This document shows positions 53,615-63,362 of a DNA stretch of 64,000 nt, piece after piece; the first letter of the stretch is position 1; each line of letters opens with the position of its first letter. A model generated the notes under the pieces. That model was given only the letters and a program-made list of their open reading frames with translations, did no database searches and was not told where the DNA came from. The position numbers and the translations under genes are program-made. Source of the stretch: TA-21 sp035620895 (GTDB lineage: Archaea; Thermoproteota; Nitrososphaeria; Nitrososphaerales; Nitrososphaeraceae); the NCBI GenBank assembly GCA_035620895.1, contig DASPFY010000010.1, forward strand, positions 7,165-71,164. Direction: 5' to 3'.

Positions 53615-53727
53615 ATTATACCTATTTTACAACAGAATAAATAAATCATTTGTACAGTTCAAAATTTGTGATAGATGTTTCAAGCGGATAAGGTTTAAGA
53701 ATAGTTAATTGGACATTTTGAATGTAG

Positions 53728-55440
53728 TTGACAATATCCTCTAAAGTTGCCACTTCCAACAAATGGACAGAACTGGAACACAATGGTGTCGCCTTCCCAC
53801 CAGAATATATTCAGCGTGGAATAAATATCAAAATTCTAGGGGAGATCCTTTTCTTAAATCGTGAACAAGAAGAACCCATTTATGCATGGGCAAAAAAGAA
53901 GGATACCCATTATGTAAAGGATCCTGTATTTCAATCAAATTTTATTGCCGATTTCAAAAAATTACTTCCCGAACGATTTAGATCGGTTCAAAAAATTCAT
54001 GAAATTGACATGACCGAGGCATTTAGTTTGGTGGATAAGGAATTAAAGATTAAGGAAGATGAAAAAATAAGAATAAAATCACTTCCAAGAGAAGAAAAAA
54101 GACGAATTAGCCAGGAAAAAAAAATAGAAAGAGAGAAGCTGAAATCAATTTATGGAAAAGCAAAGATAGATGGAATCGAAGTTGACGTTGCCAATTGGCT
54201 TGTTGAACCTCCTGGAATATTTATGGGAAGGGGACTTCATCCATTAAGAGGAAGATGGAAGCCCAGAATTACTCCCAATGATGTAACACTCAACCTGGGG
54301 GAAAATGCATCTGTACCCGAAGGACCGTGGAAGGCTATTGTTCATGATCATAATTCAACATGGTTGGCTTCATGGATAGAAAATTTAACTGGAAAGAGAA
54401 AGTATGTGTGGTTGCATGATTCATCCTACTTACGACAAGACAACGATAAGGCAAAATATGACATAGCAAAGAAACTAGAATATTACATTCTTGCTATTGA
54501 AAAGGAGATTATTAATCAAATGTTAAACGCTAAGGATACAACAAAAAGAAAGGTCGCCACGGTTTGCTATCTCATAAATAAATTGGCCATGAGAGTTGGT
54601 GATGAAAAAGATCCTGACGAAGCAGACACTATAGGTGCGTCTACTCTCAGAGTCGAACATCTTAAGTTCCCAAAAATTAATGATAAAGTTCAAATAGAAT
54701 TCAATTTCCTCGGCAAAGATAGTGTTCCTTGGCAAAAGACGTTGGAAATATCCAGTCCTGATACAAAAGCGCTTTATGAGAATTTGCTGTTTTTCATGAA
54801 GGGAAAGGATCGAACTGAGGAAATATTTGAAGACATCACATCGTCTAAAGTAAATAAATTCCTCAGATCAATTGATAATGAGAATCTACCTAATTTGACT
54901 GCAAAGGTTTTCAGAACTTACATAGCTACTGCAGTCGTAAAGAAGCATCTATCTGCGTCAAATATGAAACTTAGTAGGAGTGAAAGTGAATTTAAGAAAG
55001 TATACTTGGCAAAAATTGCAAATCTTCAAGCCGCTGTAACTTGTAATCACAAAAAAGGAATAGATCCGAAGAATCCAGCAAGCAAAAAGGCATGGGAAAA
55101 ATTTGAACAGTCATTAGCTAACAAAAAAGATAAAATCAAACAACTAAAACTTGAGTTGAAAGAGAAAAAATGGAAAACTGAGCTACAGAAATTAAAGAAG
55201 GAACAAAGAATTGAAAAGCTTGAATTCCAATTACGACTCCAGCAAGAAACTAAGGATTACAACCTCGGTACTTCATTAAGAAACTACATAGATCCACGCG
55301 TTTTCAAATCATGGTGCGAATACGTAGATTTGGATTGGACGAAAATTTATACAAGTACTCTTCAGAGAAAATTTAAATGGATTGAACAGTACTCGAAAAG
55401 TGATTTAAAAAAATATCTGAATATAAATAATACAAACTAA
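53728..55440 (+). CDS. top1B: Eukaryote-type DNA topoisomerase IB
   Basis: The 570-residue protein follows eukaryal Top1: core start KWTELEHNGVAFPPEYI, the cap region FKKLLPERFRSVQKIHEIDM and GLHPLRGRWKPRI, the VWLHDSSYLR strand, RVGDEKDPDEADTIGASTLR, then a charged linker coil (residues about 460-510) and the active-site Tyr in LGTSLRNYIDPRVFKSWC near 520. It relaxes supercoils by a 3'-phosphotyrosine intermediate. Possession of Top1B is a hallmark of Thaumarchaeota. The TTG start is the best available. Confidence 0.97.
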   Translation: MTISSKVATSNKWTELEHNGVAFPPEYIQRGINIKILGEILFLNREQEEPIYAWAKKKDTHYVKDPVFQSNFIADFKKLLPERFRSVQKIHEIDMTEAFSLVDKELKIKEDEKIRIKSLPREEKRRISQEKKIEREKLKSIYGKAKIDGIEVDVANWLVEPPGIFMGRGLHPLRGRWKPRITPNDVTLNLGENASVPEGPWKAIVHDHNSTWLASWIENLTGKRKYVWLHDSSYLRQDNDKAKYDIAKKLEYYILAIEKEIINQMLNAKDTTKRKVATVCYLINKLAMRVGDEKDPDEADTIGASTLRVEHLKFPKINDKVQIEFNFLGKDSVPWQKTLEISSPDTKALYENLLFFMKGKDRTEEIFEDITSSKVNKFLRSIDNENLPNLTAKVFRTYIATAVVKKHLSASNMKLSRSESEFKKVYLAKIANLQAAVTCNHKKGIDPKNPASKKAWEKFEQSLANKKDKIKQLKLELKEKKWKTELQKLKKEQRIEKLEFQLRLQQETKDYNLGTSLRNYIDPRVFKSWCEYVDLDWTKIYTSTLQRKFKWIEQYSKSDLKKYLNINNTN

Positions 55441-55573
55441 CTAATCATATGAATACTAATCTCAAACTTTTTATGATTTGCGGTTTATCTGACCTGCCAG
55501 GATTATATCACGATCACAATAGTGGTAATTCGAGAATCGATAAGTATTTCTCTTATTTGAGGTCGTTTTTATA

Positions 55574-56983
55574 TTGAGATTGGTAGTGTTATTACCCATT
55601 TTAATGGTATTTGTTTTATTGTCTAGCAGTGTTTTTGATATTGGGCTTTCCCAGATTCAGTTTCAAGTTAACTCTGTATTTATTGGTATTTTGTCAAATG
55701 GTGACTCAATTGTACAATACGATCTTCGTTTGAAAACTAACACTAGCGAAATTACATTGCCATTAGTTGGCGGTAACATTAACGACATTTTGGTTAGAAA
55801 CTACTTGTCAAAATATTTGGTATATACGTTCAATTCTGTAACTAATGAAATAAAGATTAATTCACAAAATGAATCACAGATAAGAATTACATATCAAACG
55901 CCTGATCTTGTTAACAAACGGGAAAGAGAATGGAGCTTTCTTATAAATTCTGCTTTCCCATTTACAGTAAAATTACCCAATGATGCAGTAGTAACCAATT
56001 TAGGAGAACAGTCACCATCATTAATTAGAAAATTAGGAGGGCAGAATTTATTATCATTCGATAAAGGAAGAATTTCTATAGATTATGTTATTGGTTATGC
56101 AGGAACACGAGAACAAGCAATAATATCTATAAATTCAGCAGAATTGGATCTGGCAAAAGCAGAAAGTGAACACACAGGAATAAATCTAGGCAATGTCAAG
56201 GACATTCTCCAAAACGCAAAGACTGCATTAAATCAGAGTAATTTTATTGATGCAGAACGTCTTGCAAATAATGCCAGCGATTTATCAGGAATAATCACAG
56301 AGTCATTTGAAATCTCCAAGGATGCGATGAGTAATGCCACTCGTAAAATAGAGGACTTGCAAGGCATGAATGTTGATACTTCACAAGCATCAGGATTTGT
56401 TTCAAAATCAAATATTGAGTTTTTCCAGGGTAATTACCCTAAGGCTTTAGAATATGCCAACCTTGCTTTAAATAGTCTAGAACCTCCAAGACAAGAACAA
56501 ATATTTCTGAATTCAAGTTCTACAGTATATTTACTGTTAATTCCACTTGCAGTATCAGTTGGATTTTTCATGATTCGAAAGTACATAAGAAGATTTAATC
56601 AACAAAAACAATCATCTTCGATCAAAACAGATCCTTTAAAATCCAATACTGCAACCAATACGTTTAAAGAAAATAATTTTATTGAAAAACAATTCCCTAT
56701 CAAAGAACAAATAGATAACGAATCCCCTACGGATAATTCAGATCTGCACAACTTGGTTACTGATATTATCAGACAAAAAGGAAATTTGAAACCAGAGGAG
56801 AAGGAAATTCTATTTTATATTTCTGAAAAGGAGGGAGCAGCATTTGAAGGAGAAATTAGGAATAAATTTATACTGCCCAAAACGAGTTTGTGGAGATTAA
56901 TTAAGAGACTTGAACGGGAAAACCTGATCGAAGTAACGAAGATAGGAGGGCAGAATTTGATCAAATTTAAATTTCAGAAATAA
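55574..56983 (+). CDS. Membrane-tethered winged-helix protein with an external sensor-like domain
   Basis: The 469-residue protein has a signal peptide (VVLLPILMVFVLLSSSVFDIG), an external beta-rich domain (about 30-190), a helical repeat region of Ala/Asn heptads (SAELDLAKAESEHTGINLG ... NSLEPP, 190-310), one transmembrane helix (about 314-335) and a cytoplasmic winged helix at the C-terminus (LKPEEKEILFYISEKEGAAF... LWRLIKRLERENLIEV). It looks like a one-component regulator that senses outside and binds DNA inside. The family is not named; ligand unknown. Confidence 0.7.
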   Translation: MRLVVLLPILMVFVLLSSSVFDIGLSQIQFQVNSVFIGILSNGDSIVQYDLRLKTNTSEITLPLVGGNINDILVRNYLSKYLVYTFNSVTNEIKINSQNESQIRITYQTPDLVNKREREWSFLINSAFPFTVKLPNDAVVTNLGEQSPSLIRKLGGQNLLSFDKGRISIDYVIGYAGTREQAIISINSAELDLAKAESEHTGINLGNVKDILQNAKTALNQSNFIDAERLANNASDLSGIITESFEISKDAMSNATRKIEDLQGMNVDTSQASGFVSKSNIEFFQGNYPKALEYANLALNSLEPPRQEQIFLNSSSTVYLLLIPLAVSVGFFMIRKYIRRFNQQKQSSSIKTDPLKSNTATNTFKENNFIEKQFPIKEQIDNESPTDNSDLHNLVTDIIRQKGNLKPEEKEILFYISEKEGAAFEGEIRNKFILPKTSLWRLIKRLERENLIEVTKIGGQNLIKFKFQK

Positions 56984-56998
56984 AATAGAATCAAACAA

Positions 56999-57817
56999 TT
57001 ATGGTTTGTCATAATATTCAAGAATAAATTCAAGAGCAATTTCCCATCCCTTTGAACCTACAGCATTTATCTTTTGTAGACTACCTATTCGTAAATCTTC
57101 CCAATTACCATCAAATTTTTGGACTAACATGGGAATATCCACTGAGGTTAACATGGGTTCATCATTTCTACTATCACCAATCCCAAAGAAGATAACATTA
57201 TTTTCATATTCTTTACGAAAAGCATCAATTAAAATATTTACACCTGTTCCCTTATCGTTACCTAGAGTAATATCAAAATATTGATTTCCTGGTATGATAT
57301 TTAAGCCTTCCTTTTCAATAATTTTTGCGAAATCTGTAATTTTCATGTTATTTATCTGGACTATTGTTTCACTATATTTCCTTTCCATCATCCTGCTGGC
57401 GTATTCTTGAGAGAGTTTAGTAATTTTCGAAAGTTCAGATACAGTAAGATCTGATACTCCTTTAAAGTCTACATCATATTTGCACTTAATCTTTTTTAAA
57501 AGAGATCTGATTTTAGTTGCGGGTCCGCCAGTTTCAATAACGTAATTATTTTGAGAAATCCTTGAATTAGTGATCTTGGTTTTCTTAAAATAATTTATTG
57601 GAATTATTGTAGCGCCCCCATTCTCTACGATATATGGTTCGTGTAAATACACTTCCGATTTGATTTTATTTTGCTCTAGTTCTGTTTTTGAAGAACAAAA
57701 TATCAGATGGATACCATTTTGTGAAGTCACTCCTACCAATTCTTTCATTTTATTCATATTTGGATAACGAGAATCTAGTAATGTTCCATCAATGTCAGTA
57801 AAGATAACCTTCTCCAT
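56999..57817 (-). CDS. mpgP: Mannosyl-3-phosphoglycerate phosphatase
   Basis: A 272-residue HAD phosphatase of the MPGP branch: FTDIDGTLLDS (motif I, D8 and D10), FCSSKTELEQNK (motif II), the cap domain, and GIGDSRNDEPML (motif IV). It makes mannosylglycerate, a compatible solute, from its phosphorylated precursor. No mannosyl-3-phosphoglycerate synthase is in the window, so pairing elsewhere is inferred; a related sugar-phosphate phosphatase is an alternative. Confidence 0.82.
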   Translation of the reverse strand: MEKVIFTDIDGTLLDSRYPNMNKMKELVGVTSQNGIHLIFCSSKTELEQNKIKSEVYLHEPYIVENGGATIIPINYFKKTKITNSRISQNNYVIETGGPATKIRSLLKKIKCKYDVDFKGVSDLTVSELSKITKLSQEYASRMMERKYSETIVQINNMKITDFAKIIEKEGLNIIPGNQYFDITLGNDKGTGVNILIDAFRKEYENNVIFFGIGDSRNDEPMLTSVDIPMLVQKFDGNWEDLRIGSLQKINAVGSKGWEIALEFILEYYDKP

Positions 57818-58030
57818 AGTACATATTAGGCTTGTTAATTCCTTCTTTATAAATAGACATAATCAGACAAGAAGTAATTATACCCAAAATTCAATATTTT
57901 TGGATTTTATGCCATTTTATACTTCAAGTACAACAATGATTGCAAAATTTGAAAAAAGGCATTTCACAAGAGTGTTATATTCAAGTTCAATACAGGAAAT
58001 CCTTTAGCCTTTAGATCTAAATTTTCTTAA

Positions 58031-58687
58031 TCAGGAATTTGCAGGAGCAGAATTGATTTCTCGCCATCTCAGAATCCTGTAGATAACAACCACTGCAATA
58101 ATCAAGAATGCAAATATCAAGTCTCTATAGAATGCCAGGGACCCAAAGGATTGAAAGCCGGTTGCATAAGTCTCAGCAACATAGGATAATGAAATTATGA
58201 CAGTAACAAAAAGAAAGTTCCTAGACAAATTCCTATACTTGCGCAAATTTTCATTTTGGTAGTTACTAACTCCATACATATCTTTTAGAGTCAAAAGGAG
58301 AAAAATCAGCGGGTTGATGAATAAATAAACATCAGGAATCAAATAACCCGCATTTTCATTACTTCCTGCAATTATAATATAATAGAACAGAAACAGTATG
58401 CCCAGCTCAATTACAAATCCTCCCAATCCGGATTTCTTTATGTCCTGAGATTTTTGCGTTTGGAAATAATATTCAATCCAACCTGTTATTATGATAAAGT
58501 ATCCATAAAAGAGAATCGTGGCATTTATGAGATTCGCCGGTATGGAATATAACGGAATAAAGACGTTCTTTGATGCATCAATACTTAATGCAATTACGAT
58601 TGCATAAATTATGGTGATACCCAGTTTGAAGAATTCTGGATTATCTAGACTTTTTTCCAAATTAGAAAATGAATTTGTGCATCCCAC
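58031..58687 (-). CDS. Six-helix membrane protein, unknown function
   Basis: The 218-residue protein has about six hydrophobic helices (e.g. KLGITIIYAIVIALSI, LINATILFYGYFIIITGWI, FVIELGILFLFYYIIIAG, LIFAFLIIAVVVIYRIL), with no motif of a known transporter or enzyme. It begins with a short soluble part and a Cys (MGCTNSF). It lies alone on the minus strand. Function unknown. Confidence 0.6.
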   Translation of the reverse strand: MGCTNSFSNLEKSLDNPEFFKLGITIIYAIVIALSIDASKNVFIPLYSIPANLINATILFYGYFIIITGWIEYYFQTQKSQDIKKSGLGGFVIELGILFLFYYIIIAGSNENAGYLIPDVYLFINPLIFLLLTLKDMYGVSNYQNENLRKYRNLSRNFLFVTVIISLSYVAETYATGFQSFGSLAFYRDLIFAFLIIAVVVIYRILRWREINSAPANS

Positions 58688-58781
58688 TAATTAAATTATC
58701 ATGAAAGCGAGACTGGATAATATCATCAAGCATAGTCCAGCAGGTTACACAAATCAATCACCATTCAATAGGGATCTTTGG

Positions 58782-59090
58782 TTAACCATTATTAATTGAC
58801 ATTAAAAGATCTGATTTCGAAATTTTATTCAAAACATATCTACTTATTTCCATTCCATTTTCATAGTTAAGAGTCTTACCGGTGTGAAGATAGCAAGTAA
58901 TAATGTACTTCTCTAAGATTATGCACCAAACAGCTCCTAAAATAAAATCTTTCCTATTAACAATTCCAATATCTTTGCCTAGCTCTTTATTTTGATCCTT
59001 GAACATATTTTCTATCATCGGTAGACATGAGATTACATTGTTTATTATTTTGTCCAATAGTAATTTAGTGAATTCATCCAAATCTGCCAT
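58782..59090 (-). CDS. Small helical protein, unknown function
   Basis: The 102-residue product is predicted helical: DEFTKLLLDKIINNVISCLPMIENMF, then ILGAVWCIILEKYIITCYL and YVLNKISKSDLLMSI. I find no known family. It lies on the same strand as the membrane protein downstream, with an upstream AT-rich stretch. Confidence 0.5.
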   Translation of the reverse strand: MADLDEFTKLLLDKIINNVISCLPMIENMFKDQNKELGKDIGIVNRKDFILGAVWCIILEKYIITCYLHTGKTLNYENGMEISRYVLNKISKSDLLMSINNG

Positions 59091-59230
59091 ATTAAAATAA
59101 TAATTTTGATTCCATTTTAAGATTTACTATGTAAGCTGATAAATGAGCTGCATAGAAATATGGAAGATCACTTTTAAAACTATCAAAATTAGAAATAATA
59201 TTATATTATTCCACAGTCTGTAATGTAGAT

Positions 59231-60031
59231 ATGCAAAATACCAGGGGGAGATTGTATGTGGTAGGAGTTGGTCCAGGACATCATGATCATATGACCTTCA
59301 GGGCAAAACAAGTTATAGAAGAGAGCGAAATAATCGTAGGATATGAAACCTATGTTTCACTAATAGAAGATCTAATTCAGAGCAAAGAAGTTTATCGATA
59401 TCCCATGACTCAAGAAGTTGATAGGGCCAATCAAGCTATTGAATTTGCTGAAAATGGAAGAATAGTCTCATTGGTTTCATCAGGAGATCCTGGAATTTAT
59501 GGGATGGTAGGTTTAATTTATGAAATTCTTGCTGACAAAAAGTGGAAACATAATAGCGGAATTTATGTTGAATGTGTTCCAGGTGTTTCGTCTTTAAACT
59601 CTTGTTCTGCACTGGTTGGCTCTCCCTTGATGACTGATTTTGCAGTTGTAAGCATGAGTGATCTACTTGTGCCATGGGAAATTATTGTCAAGAGAGTTGA
59701 GGCTGCTGCATTAGGGGATTATGTAACTGTAATCTACAACCCTGCTAGCAAAAAGAGGATTCATCAGCTTAGGGATACGAGAGACATTTTTCTCAAATAT
59801 CGAAAACCAGAAACACCTGTTGCGATTGTCAAGGGTGCATTCCGCGACACTCAGAAAATAGTAGTTACCACACTAGAGAACTTGCTGGATTACAATGATA
59901 TGTTAGGGATGATTACAACTGTGATTGTAGGCAACTCGTCAACCTTTAATTACAATGGACTCATGATAAATCCGAGAGGATACAAATCCAAATATGAACT
60001 TGTACCAGAGAAGACAAAAACAGTAAATTAA
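59231..60031 (+). CDS. cbiH: Precorrin-3B C17-methyltransferase (CobJ/CbiH)
   Basis: The 266-residue SAM-dependent tetrapyrrole methylase has the N-terminal GRLYVVGVGPGHHDHMTFRA, VSSGDPGIYGMVGLI, the ring-binding PGVSSLNSCSALVGSP and NPASKKRIHQL. It methylates C17 with ring contraction in corrin synthesis. It stands alone, with cbiD far away at 21679, so the pathway genes are scattered. ATG 59231 follows an AT-rich upstream region. Confidence 0.92.
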   Translation: MQNTRGRLYVVGVGPGHHDHMTFRAKQVIEESEIIVGYETYVSLIEDLIQSKEVYRYPMTQEVDRANQAIEFAENGRIVSLVSSGDPGIYGMVGLIYEILADKKWKHNSGIYVECVPGVSSLNSCSALVGSPLMTDFAVVSMSDLLVPWEIIVKRVEAAALGDYVTVIYNPASKKRIHQLRDTRDIFLKYRKPETPVAIVKGAFRDTQKIVVTTLENLLDYNDMLGMITTVIVGNSSTFNYNGLMINPRGYKSKYELVPEKTKTVN

Positions 60032-60032
60032 C

Positions 60033-61091
60033 CTAGAAGGAATTTATTACTGACCTTAATCCGTTGCAAGCCTCAGTTAGACTAAATGCTTTGTCAATTT
60101 CATATAGTGAAAATCTGTGAGTAATCAGCCTCTTTAAATCAATCTTTCGTTCATGCACCAAATCCATGGCCTTTTTCATTATCTTGGGAGTAGAACTAAA
60201 GCTTCCACTTAAAGCTATTTGATTATAATGAAGTAAGTTCGGATCAATTCGCAGAATTTTATTCTTGGATATCCCTGCGAATAAACTAACAATTGAATTT
60301 TTTCCTGCTACTTTTAGGGCCTGGTCTATTGCTTCAGGATTGCTAGTAGCCACAATAACCAATTTTGCCCCTTTCCCGTATGTATCGTCCCATATTGTTT
60401 TTATTGATTCCTCCGGATAATTATTCAAAAGTACAATATCTGCACCGATTGATTTTGCCTCTTTTAATCTTGATGAAATTTTGCCAACAACAATAGTCTT
60501 CGCACCATACATTTTTGATATTTGTAGGTGTATTAATCCAATCGGGCCATCTCCAATAATTATGACAAATTCATCATTAATTGGAATATTGAAATTCAGG
60601 TGTGCGTTCAGACAGCAGGATAAAGGTTCTATAAGTGATGCTTCATCATCATGGATGTTATTTGTAATAGGAATGATACCATTAATTAGTATATTATTTT
60701 GAGGAATATTTATGTAGTCAGCAAATCCACCGTTAATACTTGATCCAATTTCGTTAAGGTCATTACAAGAATTAAAATAGCCGGCGTTGCAATGATGACA
60801 ATTTAAACATGGTATTAGTGGAGACACTATAACTCTACTATCCTCAGGTATTATCTGATTATTTGGTAAATTTAGTTTATTCAAGGTCCTTGCACATATC
60901 TCATGGCCTAAAACAATTGGAGGTCGAACTTTTTTATGACCTTCTTTAAAAACTCGAACGTCATATCCGCAAACTGCACATGATAAAGTCTTTAGTAATA
61001 CATTACTATCTTTACTAGATATAGGCAAATCCTTAATTTCAAAATTCCTAGGCCCACTGAAAACTGCTGAGTGATTTTTTTCTGGTAACAT
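60033..61091 (-). CDS. Zinc-dependent MDR alcohol dehydrogenase
   Basis: The 352-residue enzyme has the MDR pattern: CAVCGYDVRVFKEG (Zn ligand), VLGHEICA (His-Glu), the four structural Cys in CLNCHHCNAGYFNSC, and the NAD(P) motif IIGDGPIGLIHLQIS. Family members are sorbitol/threonine/alcohol dehydrogenases. In this archaeon it might reduce succinic or malonic semialdehyde, but that is not supported beyond family. It ends 2 bases after the cbiH stop, convergent. Confidence 0.85.
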   Translation of the reverse strand: MLPEKNHSAVFSGPRNFEIKDLPISSKDSNVLLKTLSCAVCGYDVRVFKEGHKKVRPPIVLGHEICARTLNKLNLPNNQIIPEDSRVIVSPLIPCLNCHHCNAGYFNSCNDLNEIGSSINGGFADYINIPQNNILINGIIPITNNIHDDEASLIEPLSCCLNAHLNFNIPINDEFVIIIGDGPIGLIHLQISKMYGAKTIVVGKISSRLKEAKSIGADIVLLNNYPEESIKTIWDDTYGKGAKLVIVATSNPEAIDQALKVAGKNSIVSLFAGISKNKILRIDPNLLHYNQIALSGSFSSTPKIMKKAMDLVHERKIDLKRLITHRFSLYEIDKAFSLTEACNGLRSVINSF

Positions 61092-61201
61092 TATTTTTCA
61101 ATACATTGGTTTGATTAGTTCTGATTCATTGGGTTGATAAGTTCTGGAGTTTAGCAATATTGTTTTTAAATAAAATCACTATTTCAAACATCATAAGATA
61201 T

Positions 61202-61600
61202 TCAGATTCCTTCCTTTAATTTCTCTCCAAATGAGATGAACTTTCCATGATCTTCAATTCTAATATTAGTATCAACTCTAATGCGTAGTCCCACAGAACG
61301 GAATATTGCCAACAATTCGCCTCCTGATATGAGAGAATCTATTTCACCGGATTTTATCAGTTCAACAATTCTCTTTACTATGATCCTTGTCTGTACTGGA
61401 AATTGAGAGTCCGCCAATCGGAGGACTTCATCCCCCCTATCATATAAGTATTTTAAAAGTATTTCTTTATCGTCTATTTTTGTCTTGTTCGTTTTTATCT
61501 CATCCTCCTTAATTTTTTCACTTAATGCTGCTTTCTCTTTCAATTGTTTCATTTTTCGGGCTTTAATTATTGCAAGTTCGGGATCTTCATCTTGATTCAT
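61202..61600 (-). CDS. PDCD5-family DNA-binding protein
   Basis: The 132-residue protein begins with the PDCD5 helix DPELAIIKARKMKQLKEKAAL, then the three-helix core KYLYDRGDEVLRLADSQFPVQTRIIVKRIVEL and the C-terminal GGELLAIF. The archaeal family binds DNA. It is longer than most (about 110) because of an inserted charged segment and a C-terminal extension. It starts within the last 4 bases of rtcB, so the two are co-translated. Confidence 0.85.
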   Translation of the reverse strand: MNQDEDPELAIIKARKMKQLKEKAALSEKIKEDEIKTNKTKIDDKEILLKYLYDRGDEVLRLADSQFPVQTRIIVKRIVELIKSGEIDSLISGGELLAIFRSVGLRIRVDTNIRIEDHGKFISFGEKLKEGI

Positions 61601-63069
61601 CCCTTAATCACCCCAATTGGAACTAAACGTGCAACCTTTGTTGCAATACCCAGAGAATGTGATACCTCTACAACTGAATCTACGTCCTTGTATGCCTCCG
61701 GTGTTTCTTCAACCATTCCTTCTCTGCTAAGCGCTTTTATGTACACTCCTTTTGACTCTAAATTCTTTCTTACGCTATCTGTAGTATAGTTTCGCCTAGC
61801 AGCAGATCTTGACATTGTTCTTCCGGCACCGTGCGCTGTAGATCCAAAACTTAATTCTAATGATTTTGAATTTCCGAGGAGTATCCAGCTTGCTGTCCCC
61901 ATTGATCCTGGGATAAAAACTGGCTGACCAATATTGCGATATTTGTCTGGAATATGACTATCGCCTGCTGGAAATGCCCTTGTCGCGCCCTTTCTATGTA
62001 TCACTAAATCCCTTGTTCCTTCACCATCGATAGTGTGTCTTTCCACTTTAGCTATGTTATGTGAAACATCATAAACTAAATTCATATCAGCATCGCCCTC
62101 TGTCATTCCCATTACCTTTTCAAAGGTATTTCTTGTCCAGTGTGTAATCATTTGTCTGTTCGACCATGCAAAATTCAATGCTGAATACATTGCTTTCCTA
62201 TAGCTCGCGCCTTCTTCAGAGTTGTTAGGAACGCATGCCAACTCTCTGTCTATGATTTTCATTCCTGATTCCCTTATTTTTTTTTCGGAAATTTTCAAGT
62301 AGTCACTGCAAACCTGGTGTCCAAACCCCCTCGAACCACAGTGTATCAAAATAGTAACTTGACCCTCTTCAATCCCCATTGCTCCTGCTGCTTTTTCATC
62401 GAAAATTTTGTCTACTTTTTGTACCTCAAGAAAATGATTACCTGAACCAAGCGTGCCTAATTGTGCCCCTCCTCTTTTCCGCGCAAGATCCGAGACATGT
62501 CCAGGATCCGCACCTTTCATACAACCATTTTCTTCACACACTTCAATATCAGATTCCCGGCCATATCCTTTTTGAACGGTCCACTTCACTCCTTCAATAA
62601 GTAGCTCGTCGAGTTCTGATCCTGTGACTTTTCTTGAACTTGAGCTGCCTACTCCAGATGGAATTGCATGAAATAATTCATTTATAAGATCTTTGAGCCT
62701 TGGCCTTACTTCTTGTTCGCTCAAATTAGTTCGAATTAATCTAACACCACAGTTAATGTCATACCCAACTCCCCCAGGACTTATCACACCTTCCTCCATA
62801 TCCATCCCTGCGACTCCGCCGACTGGAAAACCATAACCTTCATGTCCATCGGGCAACACCACCACATGTTTCACAACACCCCTTAATGTAGCAACATTTG
62901 CAGCCTGATCAACTGTTCTATCTAATGCCATTTTTGAAGCCAGATTCTCGTCTGCATAAATTGTAACCGGAACCCTCATCCCTTTAGATTCATCTTTTTT
63001 AATTACATATTTGAAATCTCCTTCATTTACTAGTTCATGGTTTCCTACTCGCGTTATCAGGTTTTTCAT
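61597..63069 (-). CDS. rtcB: RNA-splicing ligase RtcB
   Basis: The 490-residue protein has the RtcB core: GGVGYDINCGVRLIR, HCGSRGFGHQV, GSMGTASWILLG, STAHGAGRTMSRS (GMP-linked His) and MRVPVTIYA. It joins 2',3'-cyclic phosphate to 5'-OH RNA ends, for example in tRNA exon ligation. No intein is present; length is normal. A PDCD5-like gene follows by a 4-base overlap. Confidence 0.96.
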   Translation of the reverse strand: MKNLITRVGNHELVNEGDFKYVIKKDESKGMRVPVTIYADENLASKMALDRTVDQAANVATLRGVVKHVVVLPDGHEGYGFPVGGVAGMDMEEGVISPGGVGYDINCGVRLIRTNLSEQEVRPRLKDLINELFHAIPSGVGSSSSRKVTGSELDELLIEGVKWTVQKGYGRESDIEVCEENGCMKGADPGHVSDLARKRGGAQLGTLGSGNHFLEVQKVDKIFDEKAAGAMGIEEGQVTILIHCGSRGFGHQVCSDYLKISEKKIRESGMKIIDRELACVPNNSEEGASYRKAMYSALNFAWSNRQMITHWTRNTFEKVMGMTEGDADMNLVYDVSHNIAKVERHTIDGEGTRDLVIHRKGATRAFPAGDSHIPDKYRNIGQPVFIPGSMGTASWILLGNSKSLELSFGSTAHGAGRTMSRSAARRNYTTDSVRKNLESKGVYIKALSREGMVEETPEAYKDVDSVVEVSHSLGIATKVARLVPIGVIKG

Positions 63070-63362
63070 GGGTCTTAGAATTTAAAATATACAGTCATTA
63101 TATTCTTTTCAATTTTCTATGTGGAAAACATCTAGTTCGCACCAAAGTTCTGCGATCTTTTGACTTGGATCAACGTAATATTTGTGTGCAAAGAATCAGA
63201 TTATGATTTATTATTGTAAGTATATGACTTATAATTTCATCCAATCTTCAAAGACTTGATTTCAGATATTGCTCCGAAATGGATCAAACTAGATGGATCA
63301 TAATAAGCGAATAATCCTTGAATTTTATTTATATTAAAAAAGAGAAAAAAAGAAATTAATGA
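63070..63362. other. Intergenic region between rtcB and nirK
   Basis: I see no gene. The rtcB promoter would lie in the left part (minus direction). On the minus strand the nirK reading frame ends at the TAG 63363-63365, and T-rich minus-strand sequence beyond it (AATTTCTTTTTTTCTC near 63340-63358) could end that transcript. Confidence 0.45.

Noticed and set aside
57792..58007. Plus-strand frame of up to 71 residues between mpgP and the membrane protein
   Set aside because: It begins inside mpgP on the opposite strand. A shorter ATG start (57909, 33 codons) is possible, but I see no domain or conserved signal.
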